Positions 34,535-44,989 of a stretch of DNA of 64,000 nt are shown piece by piece. The position numbers were made by a program, and so were the translations under genes. The stretch is from assembly GCF_030272615.1 (NCBI RefSeq), contig NC_081412.1, positions 100,875,796-100,939,795 on the forward strand. The letters are read 5' to 3'. The notes below the pieces were generated by a model. That model made no database searches, was not told the DNA's origin, and saw only the letters and a list, made by a program, of their open reading frames with translations. Position 1 is the stretch's first letter; the number at the start of each line of letters is the position of its first letter. Source of the DNA: Cryptomeria japonica. Its lineage: Eukaryota > Streptophyta > Pinopsida > Cupressales > Cupressaceae.

Positions 34535-35343
34535 TGTTGGCATTCTACACTCTATGAGAATATGGTTGATGTTGTCATTGATGGCAGCCAACCAGTAACA
34601 GGTTTCTACATAGACACCAGCATCGCAGAGATCATACACTGCCAGGCACTGGCATTGACAGGCATATTCATCAGCATCCAGATTACACTGACAATGAAGT
34701 ATACCAACTCTTAGGCTGACATGAAACAAAACTTTGTTTATATGAATTGTATTTTAAATGTAATTAATTATTTGTAAGCTGAAATGATGTATTGTAAAGA
34801 CTCATATATGTATGAGATCTTATAGATCATTATGTATTAGGAAGCAAGGATAGGTGATTATTATTGGTATATGTAAATACAATGAAAGGTTTTTGTTAAG
34901 GTATCTGACTAAGCTTAAACCAGTGCTGAACCAAGCATTAGAGATGCTATTTTGAGTAGTACATTGTATTAGATTTAATTATCCATTTTGTAGTCAGTGA
35001 GACTCTTGTATTGAGTAGTGAGCTCTAGGTTGTTGGCCTTCCTGCATGTGCAGGCCCATATTGTAAGTAATATTTATTCATATTGGCCAATGAGTAAATA
35101 TTGTGGGCCACAAAATCGAGGTTTTTCCCACACCCGATTTCCTCACAAAAATCTTTTGTGTTATGGTGTGCATTTATGTTGTCTCTATTATTTCTCTTTA
35201 TTGCATTATTTCTTGTTTACCGGTACATTGATTTTGGTTGCAAAGTTATAAATAAGTTTAAATGTTCCACTAACCTGTTATACACTGATTCACCCCCTCC
35301 CCCCTCCCTCTTAGTGTCTTTGGGACTATCATTGAATCTAATA
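34535..35343 (+). repeat. L2 3' LTR
   Basis: Starts 'tgttggcattctacactc' and ends 'gaatctaata', the terminal CA having become TA. The GAGAG duplication follows directly. Confidence 0.9.
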
Positions 35344-35740
35344 GAGAGCAAGTGGGAAAGTTAGGAGGATGTGACATGAGGAGAGAGAATGAGTGGATGA
35401 ATTTAAAATTGAGGAATAATGATAATCATGCTTCTAGAAGAATTAATTAGGCTAAGTGAGGATTAGAAGAAGTGATTTTGTAGGAATCACATGACTTAAG
35501 TTGATTAAATTTCATTAAGTAAATAGGAGGGGATTTAGAAGAATTAGTGGTTGAGATGACTTTAGAAGAATGGGGGATAATTAATTTTGATAAATTAATT
35601 ATTGGACTATAATGATGAAATTAATTAAATTTGATTTAATTAATTTTAAGAAGAAAGGGACTCTCACAATTAAATTAATTAATTATGTGGAGAGACTTAA
35701 ATTAAATAAATATGAATTTAATTAATTTTAGGTGTCTGCA
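35344..35740 (-). repeat. G1 5' LTR, distal part
   Basis: Continuation of the G1 LTR beyond L2. On the minus strand it starts 'tgcagacacctaaaatt' at 35740 and holds many 'ttaattaaattt' blocks. The same composition and a similar start ('tgtagacatataaa') mark the LTR at 48001-49460. Confidence 0.6.
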
Positions 35741-36176
35741 TATGTTTTTCTCAATAATTTTTTAAAAAATATTATCCTCAAGACGTTATGAATCTGAAGG
35801 TGTTTCTGGTTGCATCATACTGAAAGGATCAAACATAGGTTGACATGAAAAATCCATTTATTTTATTCTAGCTTGAGATCCTATTTCTACCATATAAGAC
35901 ATGTTTATTTTGTTTTTGGGATTTTTTAGTGTTTTTTATATTTTTGGGTATTTTATGCTTTTGTAATTGAATCTAAGAGAATGAGAATGTGACTATGTTT
36001 TAGAAATTTTAAAATTTGGGGTGTGAATATGCAACTAAGGGATGCCTATGCCACTATGCTTTTGGAATTTGTACTTTTTGAAGATGACAATGCAACTAAA
36101 TGACAACTAAGATATTATGGTCTTAGATACTTCAGGAAAATATTGTTGAACCCATGGAAAGATGACAAGAAGAAAC
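35741..36176. other. No gene recognised
   Basis: AT-rich sequence between the G1 LTR end and the solo LTR; nothing recognisable. Confidence 0.5.
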
Positions 36177-37327
36177 TATTGGCAAGAGACATTGTTTCGG
36201 TGAAGATTGGTGCATGAGAAATTCTTAGGGGTTGTCATTGATGGAAACTCGATGCAGAAATCATATCCAATGCATGTAGATTTGATTTATCGAAAGTTGT
36301 ATTATCATGAGGCATAAGTCTAGAAGGTGGAACATAGTAACCGACAGAGTATGAGTACAGTGTGTAGATCTTGATTTTGGTTGCATAACTTTAGTTTCAG
36401 TGATAGAGGCGAATGATTCAAGGTTCGAGGTGAATTATTACATAATCTTGATATCCGATGTTGATTCATGAGCGAGATTGAAGGTCTAATATCTAGTAAT
36501 TTAGGTAGAACGGAGCTATTTTGGTGTAACGTGTGATGCATAATCTTTGGGTTGATTTTTGGTGATTCATTTCATGTTTGTGGAGATTGGGCCAACTCAT
36601 GTGAAGCTTATTATCATCTTGTTTAGGTCTACATATGGTTTTGTGGATGGATTGAGCTGACTTAAGGTTACACGTTTCATGTTGCATGTTATGTGTGTTT
36701 GGCAGCCGACATGAGAATTGATCTATTTTGTCGATGCGGATATATAAGATTGATTTGGTTGAGAATTTTTGTGAATGATATGAGTGTGAGAAGTTTGTAT
36801 GAGCGAATGTGCAAAGTTTTGTGAGTGTAATTGCAGGTTTTAGTGCTTCGGTGTATGACAGTGCAGGAAAACAGAGCAGAGATAGAACAGTTGCAGAAGT
36901 CAAATTGAGCCTAACCAGAACTTCTATTTGGCATATGTAGATGTTATTCTTCAGTTCATTCTTTATTGTAATCAATTATAATCGTATATAAGGTAGTGAG
37001 CCTTCCTCTAGGTTGTAGCCCTTTTATATTTGAGCAATGAGCTCTAGGCAATGTACATGAATGCAAGTGCATTCCCCTTCATGTAATATTATCATACTCC
37101 TGATCAAATTATAATAATATTGTGGTTTCAAATCCCACCATGGTTTTTTCCTTTCTGGGTTTCCACATAAAAATTTTGGTGTTATAGTATTGTGGTTGAT
37201 TGGTTTAAGTTTATGCACTTTACTTTCATTCTTATGCATCTGGTGGTTTAAGAATCAGGTTAATAACTTTGTAAATTACAGAACACTGATTCACCCCTCC
37301 CCCTCTCATTTTTCATTGATTCCAATA
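36177..37327 (+). mobile_element. Solo LTR of the L1 family
   Basis: The 1151-bp segment follows the L1 LTR from 'tattggcaagagacattgtt' (L1: 'tgttgacatgagacactatt') to 'gattccaata' (L1: 'gattccaaca'). It shares the 'gatatataag' TATA-like site near 36750, the 'gcaatgagctctaggca' phrase and the 'ctgattcacccctcccc' end signal. The flanks gaaac and gcaac are a near match for a 5-bp duplication. There is no internal part, as after recombination between two LTRs. Confidence 0.8.
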
Positions 37328-37332
37328 GCAAC

Positions 37333-38058
37333 AACACCTGAAGGACTTGCAAATCTAAGGTACACTACCTTAGGGCAAGATACATGGACTTGCACAACTC
37401 AAGCACATTGATACAAAATGCTACTAAATGATCCACTATCATTCAGCAACAGAAAAAATAGCAAAGCTAGTATGAGAAGGATCTCATGAATATGAAATTA
37501 TTCTTGAACATCAGTATCAAATGACTAATATCATGGAAAATATCTCTGACCACTTAATGATGTCTTAATGTATTATCTCACAAAATTTATCACCTTCAAA
37601 TCTATTTACTATCTTTCACATATTTCAACTCTAAAATTTACTTTCATATCATCCACATACACTTCTCATCAATTCACACTCTATCCATTACTCAACACCT
37701 GCAAATGCACTTGTTAAATATAAGATAGATCATAAAAACCGAACTAAGGGTCAACCATTATCAATATAGCATAAAAAACCCACATGTTGGTAAAATGGTG
37801 TCTCAACCTTGCATTTACATGAGGTTACTATTTATAGTAATTTTTTGTTTGAGCATAAAATGGTGCAAAATTCTCCCCAAATCTTTGGATTGACTAGATA
37901 AGCATGCCAACAAATCTTGGTTGCAAGATCATAACTAGTTTTGAAGATATTTTAAAAGTTTATATTTTTGAAGGGTGTGATGAAAGGTTTAAATTTAATA
38001 TTCACGAATTTAGAGGCTCTTAAATGGCCTAAAAAGTGGTTGTAACTGGTTTAGTGGT
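37333..38058. other. No gene recognised
   Basis: Unclassified AT-rich sequence. Its last part may belong to the element whose 3' internal end is at 38059-38219. Confidence 0.4.
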
Positions 38059-38219
38059 TTATGAGGTGATAGAGAACTTTGTGAGCTTTCTGGTGCACCA
38101 AACAGTTCATCGATTTGACACTCGATTCACAAGTTATGGCCTCTAGAAGTTTGGACTCCTAAAATAGGAAATATAAAATGCATCAGACACATAAATGAGC
38201 TATAAAAAGGATGAACACG

Positions 38220-38684
38220 TGTTGATGTGTGTTTTGACACATCATAGGGAATCTACATTGGAGATAAGGTCGACTCTAGTTTATTGGGTGGTTTTAGCCC
38301 AAGGTTTTCTAAAACCATTTGATGGTTTCTTGTATTATATCTCCTATTTATGAGGTGCATGAGATAGAGGTTGTATGTAAGAGTCTTATGGCTATTGAGT
38401 TACCTCTAAATCTTTCATTGGTGGTACTATTATGAAGAGTTTTCTCTACAAGTATATTGTATTTTTTTATTAATTGTTGAATAATATATTGAGCTATTTT
38501 TGGAGTGTCGAGTTTTTCTCCTGAAAGGGTTTTCCCAACATAAATCATTGTGTTGTGGTATGCATCATATTATGTTTATTTACGTTAAGTTTTGGTAACT
38601 ATTGTAATGATCTATAAAAAAAATTGCATTACCCTCCTCTCAATGTTAGTGTAGGAACTCTTTCCACTACTTAACTTCCTTACA
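38220..38684 (+). repeat. C1 LTR, first copy
   Basis: 'tgttgatgtgtgttttgaca' to 'acttccttaca', 465 bp, matching 41458-41922. The primer site 'tggtatcaaagctt' begins at 38687. Confidence 0.8.
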
Positions 38685-38686
38685 AG

Positions 38687-38700
38687 TGGTATCAAAGCTT
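38687..38700 (+). promoter_or_regulatory. C1 primer binding site (tRNA-Met type)
   Basis: 'tggtatcaaagctt', two bases after the LTR, fits the Copia tRNA-Met primer site with one change. Confidence 0.8.
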
Positions 38701-38869
38701 GATCACTTTTGGTCTCAGTTGTGGGTTGTTGGCTTTTCTGAACTAATCTAGATTTGAGTGGTAGCTTGTGTAAAAGATAATTTCTTATCTTGTTGTGGTA
38801 ATTTTCAAATGAAAAGTTCATAAGGGAGAATAGAGGTGGTTAAATTTTCTAGACACAATTTTGAGATGT

Positions 38870-40875
38870 AGAACTTGAAGATGGAGGATTTGCTAATAGA
38901 TCAAGATCTATGAGATGTTGTTGATGTGAATGTCTCAAGACCCTCAAATCCAACTATGGTTTCTCAATATGATATTATGGACCATAAATCTAAGGGTCTA
39001 ATAATATTGTTCTTGGAAGACTTTGTTCTAATCAATGTACACAAAGAGAACTTTGCAAAGAAGTTATGGACTAAGCTTGGTGAGATGTATCAAGCCAAAT
39101 ATTTCTTAAATTAGATTTCCTTGTGGAAGAAATTATATTCCTTGAGAATGGAAAAGGATGGACTGATTACAGACCACCTAGAAGAATTTAATATGTTGGT
39201 GGCTCAATTAGTATCTATTGGTGTTAAGATGGATGAGGAAAAATGTCAAATCTTTCTTTGTTCTTTGTCTCATTGGTGGTATTCTCTTGTTATGGCTATC
39301 GGTATTATTTATGTTGTTTTGAAGTCTGAAGATGTGGTGGGTTCCCTTATTAGTGAAGAGATGCGGAGGAAGGTATCCATCAGTTCAAAGGAAGCCCTAA
39401 CCGTCCATGGAAGACCTAAGGAGATAATAAAGAAGAATGAGAAGCGTAATAAATCAAATTCCAGAGGGAGATTGAAATCTCCTATAAATTCCAAAGTCAT
39501 CTACTGGAATTGTGGTAAATTAAGACACATCCATAAGGACTACAAAGAAGAAAAGAAGAAGAAAAAAATATATTTTTTGGTTCTAAATTCGAGAAGGAAG
39601 ATGGTGATGCATTCATTGCAGCTTTGGCTACTCATGCAGGTAAAGATACATGGTTAATTGACACAAGTGCATCTTTTCATATGACTTCCATGAGAGATTG
39701 GTTTTTTGAATATGAATAATTTAATGGAGATAAGGTGAACTTGTGTGATGGTTCACATTTAGACATTGTTGGTAGAGCGAAAGTTAGAATTAGGTTTCTT
39801 GATGGTAGAATAAAAAGGATTAGTGGTGTGTTGCATATCCTTGGATTAAAAAATAAATTTATTATCTATGAGAAAATTGATAGATGTGGGTGTGCAGGTA
39901 GTATTTTTTGATGCATGATGTAAGATAATTAAGGCTTCTATGGTGATTGCTAGAGGTGTCAGGTTTGACACTTTGTATAAGATAGAGACATACACTATAA
40001 AATGTAACAACACTTCTATAAAAAGTAAATTTATGGATACTTCATCGAAAAAATTTGAGGGTTTCACCTTCAATGGATGGACATGGTTTTTGGGTGCCTA
40101 AGAATGCTCTTTGTTCTGAAGAAATGGTACCTATAGAGAAGACTATCTTATGGCACTAGAGACTTCACCACATTGGATAAAATGGTCTAAGGACCTTGAA
40201 AAATAAAAACCTTGTTGAGGTTTTAATGATTGTAATCTTGACTTTGTTTTTGTGAGCATTGCATTATGGAAAAAAAAACCACGTTCAGTTTTACTTGAGT
40301 TCTCATAAATCTTGTGGTATTTTAAATCTTATTCATTTTGATGTGTTTGGTCCTATAGATGTTCCTTCCATTGCAAAATTCATATATTATGTTTCATTTA
40401 GTGATTATTTTAGTAGAAGGACATGGGTATATTTTCTAAAGATTAAATCTGAAGTTTTTAGTTATTTTAAAGAATTTAAAGCAATGGCTGAGTTGCGGAT
40501 TGGAAAGAAAATTAAATGTTTGAGGACTGATAATAACGGTGAATTTTTCTCTAATGATTTTGATAGATTTTGTAAAGACTATGGAATTAATAGAAGAGGA
40601 TAACTCCATATTCTCCACATCAGAATAGAGTTATAGAAAGAATGAACAAGACACTAATGGAGAAGGCTAGGAGTATGCTAAGTGATGTTGGTCTAGAACA
40701 AAAGTTTTGGGCTGAAGTTGTTTCCACTACTTTCTACTTGATTAATAGGTTTCCTACATCAGTTATTATTGATAAAATGCCTTTGGAAGCATGGTTAGGT
40801 CACAAGCCTTCATTGAGACATCTTATAGCTTTTGGTTGCAAGGCATATGCACATGTGTCCAAGGAGAAGTGAACA
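38870..40875 (+). pseudogene. C1 gag, protease and integrase remnant
   Basis: gag (38926-39600) has the Copia UBN2-type order, with 'KLWTKLGEMYQAK', 'LRMEKDGLITDHLEEFN', and a damaged knuckle 'WNCGKLRHIHKDY' (first Cys replaced by Trp, last by Tyr). The protease follows near 39650: 'WLIDTSASFHMTSMRDWF', where the usual D-S/T-G-A-S has lost Gly. The integrase core is at 40310-40870: 'LIHFDVFGPI', 'LRTDNNGEFF', 'PHQNRVIERMNKTL' and 'FGCKAYAHV', so the D, D, E residues remain. A stop and shift lie near 40600, and coding breaks off near 40880. RT and RNase H are absent. Confidence 0.82.
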
Positions 40876-40889
40876 AAGCTGGAGAACAA

Positions 40890-41298
40890 GGAAACTTATA
40901 CCAATCCTTATATGGCGAATTCCACAAGAATTTTATATGGTATACAAATATTTGGCAAATCCCGCATAACTATAACATGACTTATATAATTTTCGAGGTG
41001 ATTATAGGTCGTCCAAATAATTGGCAAATACAATATAGTTCGTGAAAGTTGGGGTGAATGGAGACATGGGTCGATAAAATATCGGGCGAATTGGGTCATC
41101 ATGGCTAACAAATATTCACATGCCTATAGGCGAATTATGGTCATCTATTAAGGCAACCTCGGAGAGTGTATGAGAAAAAATTAAATTTATCATGTGTCCA
41201 TGATATATTGTATTGGCGAAATCAACGCATAGAAACATTTAATTGCATAAAACATCTGGCGATCGGGCCGTGACTCTGATGGAAATTGATAATTGTAT
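40890..41298. other. ~400-bp foreign filler replacing C1 RT
   Basis: Between the truncated integrase and the 3' internal end lies sequence unlike either. It has more CpG than its surroundings and repeats 'ggcgaat' or 'tggcgaa' several times. It may have come in during repair of a deletion. No gene seen. Confidence 0.5.
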
Positions 41299-41457
41299 AC
41301 GAGGTGATAGAGAACTTCATGAGCTTTATGGCACATCAAATACTTCATCAATCAAACACCCAGTTCACAAGTTATGGCCTCCAAAATATTGGACTCCTGA
41401 AACAGGAAATATAAAATGCATTAGACATATAAATGATTTGTAAAAGGGAGGAACATG

Positions 41458-41922
41458 TGTTGATATGTGTTTTGACACATCATAGTGCATCTAGATTGGA
41501 GATAAGGTTAGCTCTACTTTATTGGGTGGTTTTATACCATGGTTTTGTAATATTGTTTGATGGTTTCTTGTATTGTATCTCCTATATATGAGGTCCATGA
41601 GATATAGGTTGTGTGTAAGAGTCTTATTGCTATTGAGTTACCTCTGAATCTTTGGTTGGTGGTACTCCTGTGAAGATCTTTCTCTATAAGTATATTTTAA
41701 TGTGTTATTGATTGTTGGATAATATATTGAGTTACTTTTGGAGTGTAGGGTTTTCCTCTCGAAAGGGTTTTCCCCATGCGTAAATCACTGTGTTGTGGTA
41801 TGCATGATATTATGTTTATTTTTATTGTTTTTATAACTATTATAATGATCTATAAAAAAATTTGCATTGCCCTCATCTCCAAGTTAGTGTAGGAAGTTGT
41901 TTTTCTACTTAACTTCCTTACA
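41458..41922 (+). repeat. C1 LTR, second copy
   Basis: 465 bp, 'tgttgatatgtgttttgaca' to 'acttccttaca', with purine tract 'aaaagggaggaaca' just before it and a worn primer site ('aggtgtcaaagcttg') just after. Confidence 0.8.
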
Positions 41923-42499
41923 AGAGGTGTCAAAGCTTGATCACCTTTGGTTTCAATTGTGGGTTGTTGGGTTTTTTGAACTAATCTAGATTTGAGTGGG
42001 AGCTTGTGCAAAAGATACTTTTTGATCTTGTTGCAGGAAATTTTAGATAGAAACTTCATTCGGGAGAATAGAGGTGGATAAAGTTTCTAGAAGTAATTTT
42101 GAGATGTGGAACTTGAAGATGGAGGATCTACTAATAGATTGAGATCGGTGGGATGCTACTGATGTGAATGTCTGAAGACCCTTAGATCCTACTATGTGTT
42201 ATCAATATGATATTATGAATTGTAAATCCAAGGGTATAATAAGATTGTGCTAAGCAAACTTTGTTCTAGTCAATGTACATGAAGAGAACTATGCAAAGAA
42301 ATTATGGACTAAGCTTGGTGAGATGTATCAAGCCAAATCTTTATTAAATTATATTTTCTTGAGGAATAAATTATATTCCTTGAGAATGGAAGAGGGTGGA
42401 CAGATTACAGACCACCCAAAAGCATCCAGATTCATGGGATTGTCTTGTTATGGCTATTGGTAGTACTTCTATTATTTTGAAGTCTAAAGATGTGATGGT
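41923..42499 (+). pseudogene. C1 second gag start, cut off by C2
   Basis: This collinear copy of 38685-39340 contains 'KLWTKLGEMYQAK' and 'YSLRMEEGG' and reaches 'LKSKDVM', where C2 begins. Part of the gag is deleted around 42420. The matching downstream part is not found after C2, so DNA was lost at the right side. Confidence 0.7.
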
Positions 42500-43891
42500 T
42501 TTTGGCATTTGCATGAAGATTGCATTAATGAAGTTTAAGTGTTATCATTGATGTCAATTGTAACCGGTAATGGAGTTGTTTTACAACTAGTAGTTGAGAA
42601 GTGAAGGGAACCGGTATTACTATTATAGCAGTTAGATCAACAAGTAACCCTACATGTTGATATGCCAAACCCTAACCAATGGAACTTGGTGAATCATTTG
42701 TGTTTATCTATGATCAAATGGTAATCGGAGATGATTATGCTACATATGCATGATGTACGTGATGAGTTTCAAGTGGTTTTTGGCACGTTGAGATGATTGT
42801 TTTATCTTGGGAATGAGCGAGTACATTGCATGAAGTGAAAACTGTGTGATGAGTTATAGGATTCAATGATCGATGATCAAGGAGCAGTCAAGGTTGTCTT
42901 GAACAATGTGCTGATGATTGCTATGTGATCTAACGGTCATGTTTAAATCAATTTGTTTGTAATATCTATGAGATCTTAGGTTTTGTGATGTGTTACCAAC
43001 CTATTGTTTTTCTTATAAGGTCGATGGTTTATTTTGTAATAGTGTTGGTTATTTTGGTTAAGTGTTAGTGTGATTGATTGTCAAACCAGAAGGAGTATCT
43101 ACAGAATGTTTGAAGGCAAATAGGAGCATGAATAGGATCTAATCAAGAAGAGTAGTGCTATTACCAGATCAGCAAAAACCCTATTGTTCTCTAACAATTA
43201 CAATAGTTAAATCCCTTAACCGGGTAAGATTTAATAGGCTTGGTGTTTTCTAAATCCTCTAACTATTATCTTGGATTTCAAATCCTCTATCAAGGTTACT
43301 CTTAATAGGGTATTTCCTTTAATAGGGTATTATAGTCAATTCGTTAACTGGGTGGTCCTTAACCGGGTCTGTTCCTAAAAGGACCATTTTTGTAAAGCTT
43401 CTAAAAAGGCTCGGCTCCTAACAGGGCAAACATCAAAAGAGTTCAGAATACTTCTGGGTATTCATCCCCACTGTGGTTTTTCCCATTTGGGTTTCCATGT
43501 CAAAAATCATTGTGTCAAGTGGTGAATGGTTTTTGTGGCTATGTTTTGATATGGTTAATTTGTTTAATTGGTAAATCCACTTAGATGTGTTAAGATGATT
43601 GGAAGTGATCTGAACAGTGATTTTAATAATGTTAGTAAAGTGTTTTGATGTTTTGGTTAAATGGTTTGAGAGTTTCAGATCTATTACATTGTTATTTTGT
43701 TATGTCAGTCAACCGATAAACTTGACAGTGCAGTTGCAGTTTATTACTCAGTGTTTGAACCAATTAGTTATGTGATTGATTTATGAGTTGGGTTTGAGTT
43801 TGGTGAATGTTTAGTTTGTTTTCTATCTACTGATTCACCCCCCCCAACTCTCAGTAGTTGTCTGGATCCTTATTGATTCATCATATTATCA
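42500..43891 (+). repeat. C2 5' LTR
   Basis: Start near 'ttttggcatttgcatgaag' (degenerate 'tgttggcat'), end '...tcatattatca'. It contains several 'ttaaccgggt' phrases near 43210-43370, 'gtggtttttcccatttgggt' near 43470 and 'ctgattcacccccccc' near 43830, the last two shared with the L1 and L2 LTRs. Confidence 0.75.
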
Positions 43892-43893
43892 AT

Positions 43894-43906
43894 TGGTATT
43901 AGAGTG
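43894..43906 (+). promoter_or_regulatory. C2 primer binding site (tRNA-Met type)
   Basis: 'tggtattagagtg' two bases after the LTR end; two changes from TGGTATCAGAGC. Confidence 0.75.
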
Positions 43907-43961
43907 TTTCAGGTCCTCTAGTGTCTAAGCCTAACAACTTGAAGTAAAGATCTAGAAGAAA

Positions 43962-44843
43962 ATGGTGAAGAAATAAGGTTTGAAGTTCAATGGGTAAAAT
44001 TTCATAATCTAGAGTGATATGATGAAGATCTATATCAAGAGTCTAGGAAGCCAATATTGGCAACATGTTGTTACCAAATATACATTGCCTAGTGGGATTC
44101 TGTCTAATGATCAAAAGAAGGAGCAATAGGAGAATAATCAAACATTGGAGGCCATTATCAGTTCCTTTTCTGATTTGGAGAATGTTGATGTCCATTGTTT
44201 GGAGACTACTTATGATGTGTGGAAGAAACTTGAGGATATCTATAGCGGTGATGAGCATGTCAATATTTCCAAAGAAGAGAGTTTGAGAGGTAAATTTGAT
44301 GACATGCAGATGGCTGAAGGTGAGAATATTCAATAACATGGTAAGAGGATCAAAGAGATAGTCGATGAGATCAAAAGTGTTGGTGGTAAAGTGGAGGATA
44401 CCACAGTGGTTAGCAAGGCGTTGAGAACTATTCTACTGATCTACACTATCTGAGTTGCAACCATTCAGGAACTAAAGTCTATTGCTAAAACAAAGGTAAC
44501 TCTTGACTCCATCATTGGTAAACTAACTGCATTCGAATTAAATGGTTATGATAGTAGTGCTCAGAAATCTGAACCTGCATTTAGAGCTTCAGTTTCTAAT
44601 CCATCGGTGAGGAAAAGAAGAGAAGCCAGTCACAGTTATGAGTCTAGATCCACCAAAGAAGTTGATGATGAAGACATTCTGATTGAGCTTGAAGCATTAT
44701 TGGCCAAGTGGTTACCCAGAGGTACTGGTAAGTACAGAGGTAAATTACCTTTGAAGTGTTTTGCATGTAACCAGATTGGACATATTGCAGCTAACTATCC
44801 TAATGGAGACAATGAGCATAAACACGAGAATTATAAGAAGTAA
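43962..44843 (+). pseudogene. C2 gag
   Basis: Copia capsid-type protein. 'YDVWKKLEDIYSG' and 'LRGKFDDMQMAEGENIQ' are the conserved helices. A Lys/Arg-rich spacer follows, then one knuckle 'CFACNQIGHIAANY' with the last Cys changed to Tyr. The early part (43962-44140) has stops and the frame shifts near 44140. The ending 'YKK-stop' is at 44843. Confidence 0.82.
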
Positions 44844-44989
44844 AAAGGTAAAGGCAAAAGAGATTGCCTCATTCCAGTTGATGGAGAAATTACTGATGAG
44901 GAATATGAGGGAGATGCTAATGAATATATTGTCTTTGTTGCCATTAAAGAGGAGACATCAAATCAGAAGATGTTAGTTTCTTGTATGGA

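Larger units (their letters stand above)
28945..35343 (+). mobile_element. LTR retrotransposon L2, pol-less, 6.4 kb
   Basis: L2 has LTRs of 802 and 809 bp, a GAGAG duplication, a perfect tRNA-Met primer site, two purine-tract motifs, ORF1 (29818-30709) and ORF2 (31009 to about 34090). No pol domain fits between them. The LTRs differ at about one base in ten over the first 190 bases by eye. It is the cleaner of the two family members, as nothing is nested in it. Its LTR shares the start 'tgttggcat' with the solo LTR at 15535-16733, and the pre-end C-run 'ctgattcacccccc' with L1 and C2. Confidence 0.93.
38059..42499 (+). mobile_element. Copia C1, head-to-tail array sharing LTRs
   Basis: Order: 3' internal end (38059-38219), LTR (38220-38684), primer site, gag-protease-integrase, about 400 bp of foreign filler, 3' internal end again (41299-41457), LTR (41458-41922), primer site, gag start (to 42499). 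Both LTRs are 465 bp and start 'tgttgat'. A purine tract 'taaaagggaggaaca' precedes the second. The array is cut off by element C2. RT and RNase H are missing from the first unit. Confidence 0.75.
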
